NCBI GenBank assembly: GCA_028622995.1
Contig: JAJQJQ010000019.1
Coordinates: 2,170,001 to 2,234,000, forward strand
Source of the DNA: Panagrolaimus kolymaensis
Taxonomy: Eukaryota; Nematoda; Chromadorea; Rhabditida; Panagrolaimidae
Length of the DNA stretch: 64,000 bases
Direction: 5' to 3'
Shown: positions 36,801 through 49,144 of the stretch, piece by piece
Layout of the letters: every line of letters starts with the position of its first letter
Numbering within the stretch: the first letter of the stretch is position 1
Notes under the pieces: generated by a model
Told to the model about the DNA's origin: nothing
Seen by the model: only the letters and a program-made list of their open reading frames with translations
The model's database searches: none
Program-made: the position numbers and the translations under genes

Positions 36801-39400
36801 ATATTTTTTGAGATAGCAATGGCGGACAAATTTGGTTGAAAATAATTATAAATTACTCTTATTAACGCTCTTAAACGAGTGTAAAAAAACTCTGAAATTA
36901 CACAAATTGATTTTCTGGTTTTATTTCTTTTCATTAATATTTTTTGAGATAGCAATGGCGGACAAATTTGGTTGAAAATAATTATAAATTACTCTTATTA
37001 ACGCTCTTAAACGAGTGTAAAAAAACTCTGAAATTACACAAATTGATTATCTGGTTTTATTTCTTTTCATTAATATTTTTTGAGATAGCAATGGCGGACA
37101 AATTTGGTTGAAAATAATTATAAATTACTCTTATTAACGCTCTTAAAGGAGTGTAAAAAAACTCTGAAATTCCACAAATTGATTTTCTGGTTTTATTTCT
37201 TTTCATTAATATTTTTTGAGATAGCAATGGCGGACAAATTTGGTTGAAAATAATTATAAATTACTCTTATTAACGCTCTTAAAGGAGTGTAAAAAAACTC
37301 TGAAATTCCACAAATTGATTTTCTGGTTTTATTTCTTTTCATTAATATTTTTTGAGATAGCAATGGCGGACAAATTTGGTTGAAAATAATTATAAATTAT
37401 TCTTATTAACGCTCTTAAACGAGTGTAAAAAAACTCTGAAATTACACAAATTGATTATCTGGTTTTATTTCTTTTCATTAATATTTTTTGAGATAGCAAT
37501 GGCGGACAAATTTGGTTGAAAATAATTATAAATTACTCTTATTAACGCTCTTAAACGAGTGTAAAAAAACTCTGAAATTACACAAATTGATTTTCTGGTT
37601 TTATTTCTTTTCATTAATATTTTTTGAGATAGCAATGGCGGACAAATTTGGTTGAAAATAATTATAAATTACTCTTATTAACGCTCTTAAACGAGTGTAA
37701 AAAAACTCTGAAATTCCACAAATTGATTTTCTGGTTTTATTTCTTTTCATTAATATTTTTTGAGATAGCAATGGCGGACAAATTTGGTTGAAAATAATTA
37801 TAAATTACTCTTATTAACGCTCTTAAACGAGTGTAAAAAAACTCTGAAATTCCACAAATTGATTTTCTGGTTTTATTTCTTTTCATTAATATTTTTTGAG
37901 ATAGCAATGGCGGACAAATTTGGTTGAAAATAATTATAAATTACTCTTATTAACGCTCTTAAAGGAGTGTAAAAAAACTCTGAAATTCCACAAATTGATT
38001 TTCTGGTTTTATTTCTTTTCATTAATATTTTTTGAGATAGCAATGGCGGACAAATTTGGTTGAAAATAATTATAAATTATTCTTATTAACGCTCTTAAAC
38101 GAGTGTAAAAAAACTCTGAAATTACACAAATTGATTATCTGGTTTTATTTCTTTTCATTAATATTTTTTGAGATAGCAATGGCGGACAAATTTGGTTGAA
38201 AATAATTATAAATTACTCTTATTAACGCTCTTAAACGAGTGTAAAAAAACTCTGAAATTACACAAATTGATTTTCTGGTTTTATTTCTTTTCATTAATAT
38301 TTTTTGAGATAGCAATGGCGGACAAATTTGGTTGAAAATAATTATAAATTACTCTTATTAACGCTCTTAAACGAGTGTAAAAAAACTCTGAAATTCCACA
38401 AATTGATTTTCTGGTTTTATTTCTTTTCATTAATATTTTTTGAGATAGCAATGGCGGACAAATTTGGTTGAAAATAATTATAAATTACTCTTATTAACGC
38501 TCTTAAACGAGTGTAAAAAAACTCTGAAATTACACAAATTGATTTTCTGGTTTTATTTCTTTTCATTAATATTTTTTGAGATAGCAATGGCGGACAAATT
38601 TGGTTGAAAATAATTATAAATTACTCTTATTAACGCTCTTAAAGGAGTGTAAAAAAACTCTGAAATTCCACAAATTGATTTTCTGGTTTTATTTCTTTTC
38701 ATTAATATTTTTTGAGATAGCAATGGAGGACAAATTTGGTTGAAAATAATTATAAATTACTCTTATTAACGCTCTTAAACGAGTGTAAAAAAACTCTGAA
38801 ATTCCACAAATTGATTTTCTGGTTTTATTTCTTTTCATTAATATTTTTTGAGATAGCAATGGAGGACAAATTTGGTTGAAAATAATTATAAATTACTCTT
38901 ATTAACGCTCTTAAACGAGTGTAAAAAAACTCTGAAATTCCACAAATTGATTTTCTGGTTTTATTTCTTTTCATTAATATTTTTTGAGATAGCAATGGCG
39001 GACAAATTTGGTTGAAAATAATTATAAATTACTCTTATTAACGCTCTTAAACGAGTGTAAAAAAACTCTGAAATTCCACAAATTGATTTTCTGGTTTTAT
39101 TTCTTTTCATTAATATTTTTTGAGATAGCAATGGAGGACAAATTTGGTTGAAAATAATTATAAATTACTCTTATTAACGCTCTTAAACGAGTGTAAAAAA
39201 ACTCTGAAATTCCACAAATTGATTTTCTGGTTTTATTTCTTTTCATTAATATTTTTTGAGATAGCAATGGCGGACAAATTTGGTTGAAAATAATTATAAA
39301 TTATTCTTATTAACGCTCTTAAACGAGTGTAAAAAAACTCTGAAATTACACAAATTGATTTTCTGGTTTTATTTCTTTTCATTAATTTTTTTAGAGATAG
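30888..39400. repeat. Satellite array resumes, C monomers
   Basis: The interrupted C monomer continues at TAAACGAGTG. Units are 136 bp. Sub-variants: TTAGACAAATTTATTTT (30913-31620), TTATTCTTATT (32501, 32773, 34541), TATATATT (33311), CTTAAAGGAGTG (34426, 35107, 37144, 37281, 37960, 38641) and ATGGAGGAC (35191, 35327, 35597, 35869, 36277, 36549, 38727, 38863, 39133). A block with the AAAGGAG/GGAGG pattern repeats at an offset of 3536 bp (26 monomers). Confidence 0.97.
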
Positions 39401-42400
39401 CAATGGCGGACAAATTTGGTTGAAATAAATTATAAATTACTCTTATTAACGCTCTTAAACGAATGTAAAAAAACTCTGAAATTCCACAAACTGATTTTCT
39501 GGTTTTATTTCTTTTCATTAATATTTTTTGAGATAGCAATGGCGGACAATTTTGGTTGAAATAAATTATAAATTACTCTTATTAACGCTCTTAAACGAGT
39601 GTAAAAAAACTCTGAAATTCCACAAATTGATTTTCTGGTTTTATTTCTTTTCATTAATATTTTTTGAGATAGCAATGGCGGACAAATTTGGTTGAAAATA
39701 ATTATAAATTACTCTTATTAACGCTCTTAAACGAGTGTAAAAAAACTCTGAAATTCCACAAATTGATTTTCTGGTTTTATTTCTTTTCATTAATATTTTT
39801 TGAGATAGCAATGGCGGACAAATTTGGTTGAAAATAATTATAAATTACTCTTATTAACGCTCTTAAACGAATGTAAAAAAACTCTGAAATTCCACAAACT
39901 GATTTTCTGGTTTTATTTCTTTTCATTAATTTTTTTAGAGATAGCAATGGCGGACAAATTTCGTTGAAATAAATTATAAATTACTCTTATTAACGCTCTT
40001 AAACGAATGTAAAAAAACTCTGAAATTCCACAAACTGATTTTCTGGTTTTATTTCTTTTCATTAATATTTTTTGAGATAGCAATGGCGGACAAATTTGGT
40101 TGAAAATAATTATAAATTACTCTTATTAACGCTCTTAAACGAGTGTAAAAAAACTCTGAAATTCCACAAATTGATTTTCTGGTTTTATTTCTTTTCATTA
40201 ATATTTTTTGAGATAGCAATGGCGGACAAATTTGGTTGAAATAAATTATAAATTACTCTTATTAACGCTCTTAAACGAATGTAAAAAAACTCTGAAATTC
40301 CACAAACTGATTTTCTGGTTTTATTTCTTTTCATTAATATTTTTTGAGATAGCAATGGCGGACAAATTTGGTTGAAATAAATTATAAATTACTCTTATTA
40401 ACGCTCTTAAACGAGTGTAAAAAAACTCTGAAATTCCACAAATTGATTTTCTGGTTTTATTTCTTTTCATTAATATTTTTTGAGATAGCAATGGCGGACA
40501 AATTTGGTTGAAATAAATTATAAATTACTCTTATTAACGCTCTTAAACGAATGTAAAAAAACTCTGAAATTCCACAAACTGATTTTCTGGTTTTATTTCT
40601 TTTCATTAATATTTTTTGAGATAGCAATGGCGGACAAATTTGGTTGAAAATAATTATAAATTACTCTTATTAACGCTCTTAAACGAGTGTAAAAAAACTC
40701 TGAAATTCCACAAATTGATTTTCTGGTTTTATTTCTTTTCATTAATATTTTTTGAGATAGCAATGGCGGACAAATTTGGTTGAAAATAATTATAAATTAC
40801 TCTTATTAACGCTCTTAAACGAGTGTAAAAAAACTCTGAAATTCCACAAATTGATTTTCTGGTTTTATTTCTTTTCATTAATATTTTTTGAGATAGCAAT
40901 GGCGGACAAATTTGGTTGAAAATAATTATAAATTACTCTTATTAACGCTCTTAAACGAGTGTAAAAAAACTCTGAAATTCCACAAATTGATTTTCTGGTT
41001 TTATTTCTTTTCATTAATATTTTTTGAGATAGCAATGGCGGACAAATTTGGTTGAAAATAATTATAAATTACTCTTATTAACGCTCTTAAACGAATGTAA
41101 AAAACTCTGAAATTCCACAAACTGATTTTCTGGTTTTATTTCTTTTCATTAATTTTTTTAGAGATAGCAATGGCGGACAAATTTGGTTGAAATAAATTAT
41201 AAATTACTCTTATTAACGCTCTTAAACGAGTGTAAAAAAACTCTGAAATTCCACAAATTGATTTTCTGGTTTTATTTCTTTTCATTAATATTTTTTGAGA
41301 TAGCAATGGCGGACAAATTTGGTTGAAAATAATTATAAATTACTCTTATTAACGCTCTTAAACGAGTGTAAAAAAACTCTGAAATTCCACAAATTGATTT
41401 TCTGGTTTTATTTCTTTTCATTAATATTTTTTGAGATAGCAATGGCGGACAAATTTGGTTGAAAATAATTATAAATTACTCTTATTAACGCTCTTAAACG
41501 AGTGTAAAAAAACTCTGAAATTCCACAAATTGATTTTCTAGTTTTATTTCTTTTCATTAATATTTTTTGAGATAGCAATGGCGGACAAATTTGGTTGAAA
41601 ATAATTATAAATTACTCTTATTAACGCTCTTAAACGAGTGTAAAAAAACTCTGAAATTCCACAAATTGATTTTCTGGTTTTATTTCTTTTCATTAATATT
41701 TTTTGAGATAGCAATGGCGGACAAATTTGGTTGAAAATAATTATAAATTACTCTTATTAACGCTCTTAAACGAGTGTAAAAAAACTCTGAAATTCCACAA
41801 ATTGATTTTCTGGTTTTATTTCTTTTCATTAATATTTTTTGAGATAGCAATGGCGGACAAATTTGGTTGAAATAAATTATAAATTACTCTTATTAACGCT
41901 CTTAAACGAATGTAAAAAAACTCTGAAATTCCACAAATTGATTTTCTTGTTTTATTTCTTTTCATTAATTTTTTTAGAGATAGCAATGGCGGACAAATTT
42001 GGTTGAAAATAATTATAAATTACTCTTATTAACGCTCTTAAACGAGTGTAAAAACACTCTGAAATTCCACAAATTGATTTTCTGGTTTTATTTCTTTTCA
42101 TTAATATTTTTTGAGATAGCAATGGCGGACAAATTTGGTTGAAATAAATTATAAATTACTCTTATTAACGCTCTTAAACGAATGTAAAAAAACTCTGAAA
42201 TTCCACAAATTGATTTTCTGGTTTTATTTCTTTTCATTAATTTTTTTAGAGATAGCAATGGCGGACAAATTTGGTTGAAAATAATTATAAATTACTCTTA
42301 TTAACGCTCTTAAACGAGTGTAAAAAAACTCTGAAATTCCACAAATTGATTTTCTGGTTTTATTTCTTTTCATTAATATTTTTTGAGATAGCAATGGCGG

Positions 42401-44193
42401 ACAAATTTGGTTGAAATAAATTATAAATTACTCTTATTAACGCTCTTAAACGAGTGTAAAAAAACTCTGAAATTCCACAAATTGATTTTCTGGTTTTATT
42501 TCTTTTCATTAATATTTTTTGAGATAGCAATGGCGGACAAATTTGGTTGAAAATAATTATAAATTACTCTTATTAACGCTCTTAAACGAGTGTAAAAAAA
42601 CTCTGAAATTCCACAAATTGATTTTCTGGTTTTATTTCTTTTCATTAATATTTTTTGAGATAGCAATGGCGGACAAATTTGGTTGAAAATAATTATAAAT
42701 TACTCTTATTAACGCTCTTAAACGAATGTAAAAAAACTCTGAAATTCCACAAACTGATTTTCTGGTTTTATTTCTTTTCATTAATTTTTTTAGAGATAGC
42801 AATGGCGGACAAATTTGGTTGAAATAAATTATAAATTACTCTTATTAACGCTCTTAAACGAGTGTAAAAAAACTCTGAAATTCCACAAATTGATTTTCTG
42901 GTTTTATTTCTTTTCATTAATATTTTTTGAGATAGCAATGGCGGACAAATTTGGTTGAAAATAATTATAAATTACTCTTATTAACGCTCTTAAACGAGTG
43001 TAAAAAAACTCTGAAATTCCACAAATTGATTTTCTGGTTTTATTTCTTTTCATTAATATTTTTTGAGATAGCAATGGCGGACAAATTTGGTTGAAAATAA
43101 TTATAAATTACTCTTATTAACGCTCTTAAACGAGTGTAAAAAAACTCTGAAATTCCACAAATTGATTTTCTAGTTTTATTTCTTTTCATTAATATTTTTT
43201 GAGATAGCAATGGCGGACAAATTTGGTTGAAAATAATTATAAATTACTCTTATTAACGCTCTTAAACGAATGTAAAAAAACTCTGAAATTCCACAAACTG
43301 ATTTTCTGGTTTTATTTCTTTTCATTAATTTTTTTAGAGATAGCAATGGCGGACAAATTTGGTTGAAATAAATTATAAATTACTCTTATTAACGCTCTTA
43401 AACGAGTGTAAAAAAACTCTGAAATTCCACAAATTGATTTTCTGGTTTTATTTCTTTTCATTAATATTTTTTGAGATAGCAATGGCGGACAAATTTGGTT
43501 GAAAATAATTATAAATTACTCTTATTAACGCTCTTAAACGAGTGTAAAAAAACTCTGAAATTCCACAAATTGATTTTCTGGTTTTATTTCTTTTCATTAA
43601 TATTTTTTGAGATAGCAATGGCGGACAAATTTGGTTGAAAATAATTATAAATTACTCTTATTAACGCTCTTAAACGAGTGTAAAAAAACTCTGAAATTCC
43701 ACAAATTGATTTTCTGGTTTTATTTCTTTTCATTAATATTTTTTGAGATAGCAATGGCGGACAAATTTGGTTGAAAATAATTATAAATTACTCTTATTAA
43801 CGCTCTTAAACGAGTGTAAAAAAACTCTGAAATTCCACAAATTGATTTTCTGGTTTTATTTCTTTTCATTAATATTTTTTGAGATAGCAATGGCGGACAA
43901 ATTTGGTTGAAATAAATTATAAATTACTCTTATTAACGCTCTTAAACGAATGTAAAAAACTCTGAAATTCCACAAATTGATTTTCTGGTTTTATTTCTTT
44001 TCATTAATTTTTTTAGAGATAGCAATGGCGGACAAATTTGGTTGAAAATAATTATAAATTACTCTTATTAACGCTCTTAAACGAGTGTAAAAAAACTCTG
44101 AAATTCCACAAATTGATTTTCTGGTTTTATTTCTTTTCATTAATATTTTTTGAGATAGCAATGGCGGACAAATTTGGTTGAAAATAATTATAA
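39401..44193. repeat. Satellite array, mixed C and D monomers, right edge
   Basis: C units are interleaved with class D, which combines CGAATGTAAA, ACAAACTGATTTTCTGG and an AATTTTTTTAGAGATAG tail, mostly with the GAAATAAATT body. Early D-like units are also seen near 33610-33690. Landmarks repeat at 1632 bp (12 monomers): CTAGTTTT at 41539 and 43171. The array ends inside a monomer after GAAAATAATTATAAA at about 44193 and passes into unrelated DNA with no visible inverted repeat or duplication at the border. Confidence 0.96.
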
Positions 44194-44337
44194 AATTAAA
44201 TTACATAAATTTGCATATCAGTAAGATAATTTTCAGTTAAAAATTTAAAAAAATATATAACAAAAATTAAGAATAAAATATTAAACGTGAATAAAATAAA
44301 TAAGGTTAAAAAACAGTTAAAGCATGCAGTTAATAAT

Positions 44338-44591
44338 CTATTCACCACACATAGAATCTAATAATTCACGTGAAATACCGAATTCTTTCTTATGGCGATT
44401 CTTCAACTTCTGCCAAACATACTCAATGGCATTTGTAGGAGTCCCATCTGCAGTAACAAATTCATTTAATGGACTACAACTTTGTCTTCATATCCCAAGT
44501 CAGCTATTCTATTGTAGGCAGCCCATCCATTTGAAATATATTTAAATATCGGCAGACAGCGATTTGTTTTCAAAATAAAGGTTAAAAAAGA
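44338..44591 (-). pseudogene. Merlin/ISXO2-type transposase fragment, frameshifted
   Basis: On the minus strand one frame (about 44591-44466) reads a stretch ending in NGWAAYNRIADLGYEDKVV and then stops. The next frame (about 44472-44338) continues with NEFVTADGTPTNAIEYVWQK and stops at 44338. Together this matches the C-terminal part of the ISXO2-like DDE domain of Merlin transposons: the G-W-x-A-Y-N...LGY box, then N-x-F-V...TN-x-IE-x-x-W-x-x-LK, where the E is the last catalytic acid. A frameshift and the lack of any N-terminal part show it is dead. The family call is from remembered motif pattern, not a search. Confidence 0.6.
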
Positions 44592-45633
44592 CTAGCCAAA
44601 AAAAAGGAATCCTTTTTAGCGAACGACAAAAAATCGCAAAAAAAACGTCAAAAAAAGAAAAAAAAGGTTGGTCACGTAACTGCAAAAGTACCAAAAGATG
44701 AACCCTTTTTCTATCATTCATGTTTAGTTTTTCTTACTTTTTTTTATTTATTTTGTATTTGTAATTTTAAATAAAGAGAATCATATTATTTCATCTTAAT
44801 TTAGATTCCGAGGAAAACCTCAGGATCTAACAGAAATCATTCCTCAAACGATTGCAAATTGGCATGGGAAAGAAAACGTGAAAGGTTTTCTAAGCATTTT
44901 TTTTCTCACAAAACAAAAAACAAAATTTTGGAAGATTTTTTGAAAATTTTATGCAAAGAAAAAACGAAAGAAAGGATTACAAATTATATAAGTTTTTGTT
45001 TACGTTAGTTGTCTTTGTTGTTTCTCTCATTTTTTCTTCCAGGTTATTTGTATATATTTCAATGGTTATATTCTGATAAATGGTGTTTTATTTTCATCAA
45101 AAAAAAGATAACGAAAATTTCAGTTTTAAAAAAATTAGAAAACCATTAAATATCCAAACTCAAGAAATTTAACACACAATTTTAATTTCAATCAAAACCC
45201 TAATCTTTTCCTCGTCTTTTTCCATTGCTTTGCCCCAAAATACCCTGCTTGCTTTTTTAATTGCCGAGCCTCAAATTACCCTGACTTGATTTTAGTAATT
45301 AAAAGTTTCTTAAAATTTTATTGTTTAAAAAATACTTTTGCTTGAAGAAAAACAATTATTTTATGATTCTGAATTTCACATGTTTTAAATAAGTTATATC
45401 CAAATTGCAATCATTTTTCATTTCATTCAACTAAATTTCATGCATTTAAACATGTGGCTTTTTACCGATTTTTTCTTTAAAACTAACACTTTCTTACAAA
45501 ATAATTGAAAATTTTACAAAAAAAGAAAAACAATAAAAGCAAAAGAGAATTCATTCTTTATTTACATATATACATTTACAAAGTTAGTAAAGATCAACAA
45601 ATTTTACAAAATTAAAGTGGACAAATATTTGAA
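44592..45633. other. AT-rich intergenic DNA
   Basis: No gene seen. Contains A- and T-tracts, isolated CAGTT motifs (for example 45120) and, near 45556, TTTATT, which on the minus strand is an AATAAA placed about 75 bases after the stop codon of the kinase gene and is probably its polyadenylation signal. Confidence 0.6.
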
Positions 45634-47622
45634 TTAAATAATATTCTTCAACCATGGATGAGCAAGCAGTTGTTGAGCAGTCTTTCTTCTTCTAGGTGAA
45701 AAATGGATCATGTTCGATAAAAAGCTGAGAAGTTCTTGACGATCAGCCACAGACATTTGACCATACATTTGATAGCTTTCAATCTTCTTTTGTAATACCT
45801 TTTTGAATTTTATTTCGAACTCTTCAAGATTTAAACCTTCATCTGTAAATTTCTTTTCATAGCGCCAAGGAAATTTACAATCAGAATACACGTCTCTTGG
45901 AAATTTGCCAAACATCTTTATTAATTTTTCCATTTCGCGTTTTTTTTGAGTGTCTTTCGGAGGATATGGAATAAAATGTTGGCACGTAAGCATGTGAAGA
46001 AGCTGAAAATTTAATGCATAATCTTACAAGTAGTATTAAAACTTACTGTAATACCCAATGACCAAATATCATGTGAATAGCTGATAGGTACACCAAAGTA
46101 GTATTCAGGAGGGCAAAACCCATAAGCACCTGTAGTTCCACGTTCTCCTTCTTTCTAAAGAAATAAAGAAATTCATATATATAAAGAAGTTTTAGAAAAT
46201 TTACCAAAACATTTCCAAAATCCATCAACTTAAACGTCAGACCATTCAATTCTTCTGCTTCTGGAACACTATTCAAACATTCGTTCAACCGTGGCCAAAC
46301 TTTGCCTTCTTTTAATTTAGCATTTTTCGAAGGAGATGAAATTTGTCGGTACCAAGACATCCGAAGTGGTAGTAGGCTTTCATGAGATTCCACGATTTTT
46401 TCCAGTTGATCAAATATATTTCTTTGTGAAGTACATACAGCAATGTTTCGAGGTTTAATATCGGAATGAATAATTTTCTTTCCATCTATCTCACATTTAT
46501 GAATCGTTTCCAAAGCTGATAGAATATGTTTTGCCACTTTCTTAATCACATCCATAGAAAAATATTCTTTATTTTTAGAAGCTTCATGTATCAATTGTTG
46601 GAGATCCTTTCCCATTGGCTCATAAACAGTGAAGAAATTGTTCCATCTATAGGCGACCCGTGTAAAACTTTCATAGAATTGAATAATATGTTGATGGTTT
46701 TGAAATAGTGGAAGAGCCTGAAAAATTAATGAAAATGACGGCCCTAAACATCAATGATAATGCATGTAATAAACATGTTAAAATATGTATTATAAAACCA
46801 AATAAAAATAATTATAAGAAATCATAAATAACTTACTTTAGCTTCTTCATCTCTAATACGACGACCATATTTTAAGACTTTAACGGCTTTGAACATTTTG
46901 TTTTGCAAATCATATGCGAGCCAGATAAGTGAGGATCCACCCCATCCAATTGGTTTTATATAACGTAAAATTGTTCCACTAAAAAAATTATTTTAAAATT
47001 AGCCAAATTAAACTGCATAACTTACGATTTAGCAACAAAGTCCATACCAGGGTTAATATTATATATTGTATATGTATTGAATGAACCAGGAGGTTCGTTT
47101 GAACTTTCAAACAAATTCAAATTAGGATCAATTTCAAATGGTTGCGATTTCTTTGACTTTTTGACATCATATTTAACATCATTTGTAATTGCTCCATCGT
47201 CATCGTTGGTATTTTTTCTAAAATAAAATTTTTTTAAAGTTGTATATGGCTAGTCATGCAATAAATAAAAAAATATTCCTTTAAAACAGACCTTTCAGCT
47301 ATTTCAGCTGCAGCTTGTTGATTTCGAAAATTATATCGTTCAATTTTTTTCTCATTTTTACCATTATTCTTCGATTGAACTTTTTCTGTTTGAGGATTTT
47401 TTGCCATTACTATAAAATTAAAAAATGTTATATTTTTGAAACAACAACAAAAAACTTACTATTAATATTTTTTGCAATTTTTCCACACATTTTTCTAACA
47501 TTTCCAATAATAGAACCATCATTTGTTGCAAGTTTTTTTACAGCATTATTAACATTAATTTCATCTTCAGTGCTTTGATCAGAAGTATCCATGGTGTAAT
47601 CAGATTCAGTTGGATTGGCCAT
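45634..47622 (-). CDS. SRPK-like divergent protein kinase (7 exons)
   Basis: Exons 47622-47460, 47409-47292, 47217-47026, 46978-46837, 46717-46205, 46154-46047 and 46002-45634 join in frame to 534 residues; all six introns are 43-119 bp and begin GT, end AG. The first ~155 residues are Lys/Asn-rich and probably disordered. Kinase domain: glycine loop GWGGSS at 169-174, followed by LIWLAYD as in SRPKs; ATP lysine K191; catalytic loop HSDIKPRN at 289-296; a spacer of about 75 residues; DFGN at 371-374; PPE near 391; C-lobe ending in LLAHPWL. The spacer between catalytic loop and DFG, and HSD in place of HRD, recall SR-protein kinases, but the SRPK activation segment is not conserved. Catalytic residues are present, so it is probably active; substrate unknown. 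It is the gene closest to the satellite. Confidence 0.85.
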
Positions 47623-47834
47623 TTATTTTATATAAAGACTACAATTTTCATTGCCAGTTAGTGCGTCCGTGCTCGGAAACGATTCATGGGAAAGTTGCAA
47701 AAGAATGAAAATCAAAGGAAGGAGACATTTGTAAAAAATTTGCATAAACATGAATGAAAACGAAGAAAACGATTTTGCATTCTCATTTCATGGAAATGAA
47801 ATGGTGATGAGTTGCGGTTTTCATTTGAGGAAGC

Positions 47835-48000
47835 ATCAGGAACCTAATATCAAGACAATGATCCATGGAACTAATAGCTGACCAAAGATCCATAGTCCAT
47901 GGAGCCATTATATCAGGAAGGATCAAATTAAATAATATCAAGTGAAGGATCCATGGAGCTAATTTCGAGGATACAAGGACCCGATATCATTGGAAGGTTT
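47835..48000. repeat. Degenerate short tandem repeat (GGATCCATGGAGCTAAT type)
   Basis: Related units recur irregularly: ATGATCCATGGAACTAATA, AGATCCATAGTCCATGGAGC, GAAGGATCCATGGAGCTAAT and AGGACCCGATATC, separated by AATATCAAG-like links. Copies are too diverged to set a fixed period. Confidence 0.55.
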
Positions 48001-48490
48001 CAAGGACCAGAAAAAGAAAGCAAAGAAAATAACAAATTTGCATAAAATTGCTTGAGCTTCTGTGCAATAAAATTTTCATAAACATGAATGCAATGAATAC
48101 AGATAGACTTTGCATTGCAAGGAATGTTAGTGATGACGATGGTTGTGATTTTGAAGCACTTTAAACATTTAAAGGTCTTATTAGAAAGGATCTTTTACTT
48201 TTGGATTGAGGATTCCAAGAAAAAGAAAAAACTCTCATAGTAAGTCTTTTTTGAAACATGTAGAGTGAATTAGCTTTATTATTGCGTAAAAATTTAACAG
48301 TGATAAGCACAATTGTCTTTGAAATGTCTCAAATATTTAGGTAAGGATGAAAGGAATTAAATAGCGTTAACGCAAGGAAATGCTGGGAGGAGGATTAATA
48401 TTATAATCACATGGATGAGCACATTATCGCAAAAAAGTAACTAAGAGATGTTCATTATAAACTATAAGCAATAAAATAAAACTTTTGCTG

Positions 48491-48507
48491 GCGGGCCGAA
48501 GGCCCGC
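48491..48507. other. GC-rich perfect hairpin
   Basis: GCGGGCC-GAA-GGCCCGC: a 7-bp perfect stem with a three-base loop in otherwise very AT-rich DNA. Similar loops (TTC between GC arms) recur at 63372-63384 and 63738-63750. Confidence 0.7.
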
Positions 48508-49144
48508 TTTACACCTAGTTTTATAAAGATTTGTTGTGAAGAGATTGAAGCGTCCTAAAACAAAGAAATAATGAAGATGAAAAGTAAAAACATTGCAAGC
48601 AAAAAAAAAAAACGGAATGAACTCGTCATTTTGTTTCATAAAAAAAGAAGAAGAGACAATTTGCATAAAAATAAATAAAAGTCTCATAAAGAAAGCTTGA
48701 TTTCATCATACGAAAATATATCCAAGAAATTTAAATAATTTATAAAAAATCAGGGATGGCACTTTTTAATAAAGTGGTAATAATTGTAAACCACCATTAT
48801 TTTGATGAGAGGAATTTAATGATAATAATAGTTTTTGAAAAAAAGAAAGAAGTTTATCGGGCGCCAACCACGTTTTTTTTGTGTGAGGAGCAAGTCACAC
48901 CTTTATTGTATGTACAATTCCGTCACTGATTTTTCTTAGTGTAAAAAAGGGTAACAACATCACATTAAAATTGATAATTTCCCTAACATTTTGTATTTTG
49001 TTTATGAAAAATCTGATTATTGATGCCAGTTTTATAAAATATGCGGATAAAAACACAGTTTTAATATTATTTCTTTTATTATTTATTCTCCCGCTTCAAA
49101 ACATAAAAAGGTCACATAGTTTTTAATTTTAAATAATATTGCTT

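Larger units (their letters stand above)
47623..49144. other. Intergenic region with degenerate repeats and a GC hairpin
   Basis: No gene supported. Holds degenerate GGATCCATGGAGCTAAT repeats (47835-48000), two related stretches with CATAAACATGAATG (47743 and about 48078) and a GC-rich hairpin at 48491-48507. Near 49079 TTTATT gives an AATAAA on the minus strand for the next gene. Confidence 0.55.

Noticed and set aside
1..44193. Array of near-identical repeats as a CRISPR array
   Set aside because: There are no unique spacers between the repeats, the unit is 135-136 bp, and the context is eukaryotic.
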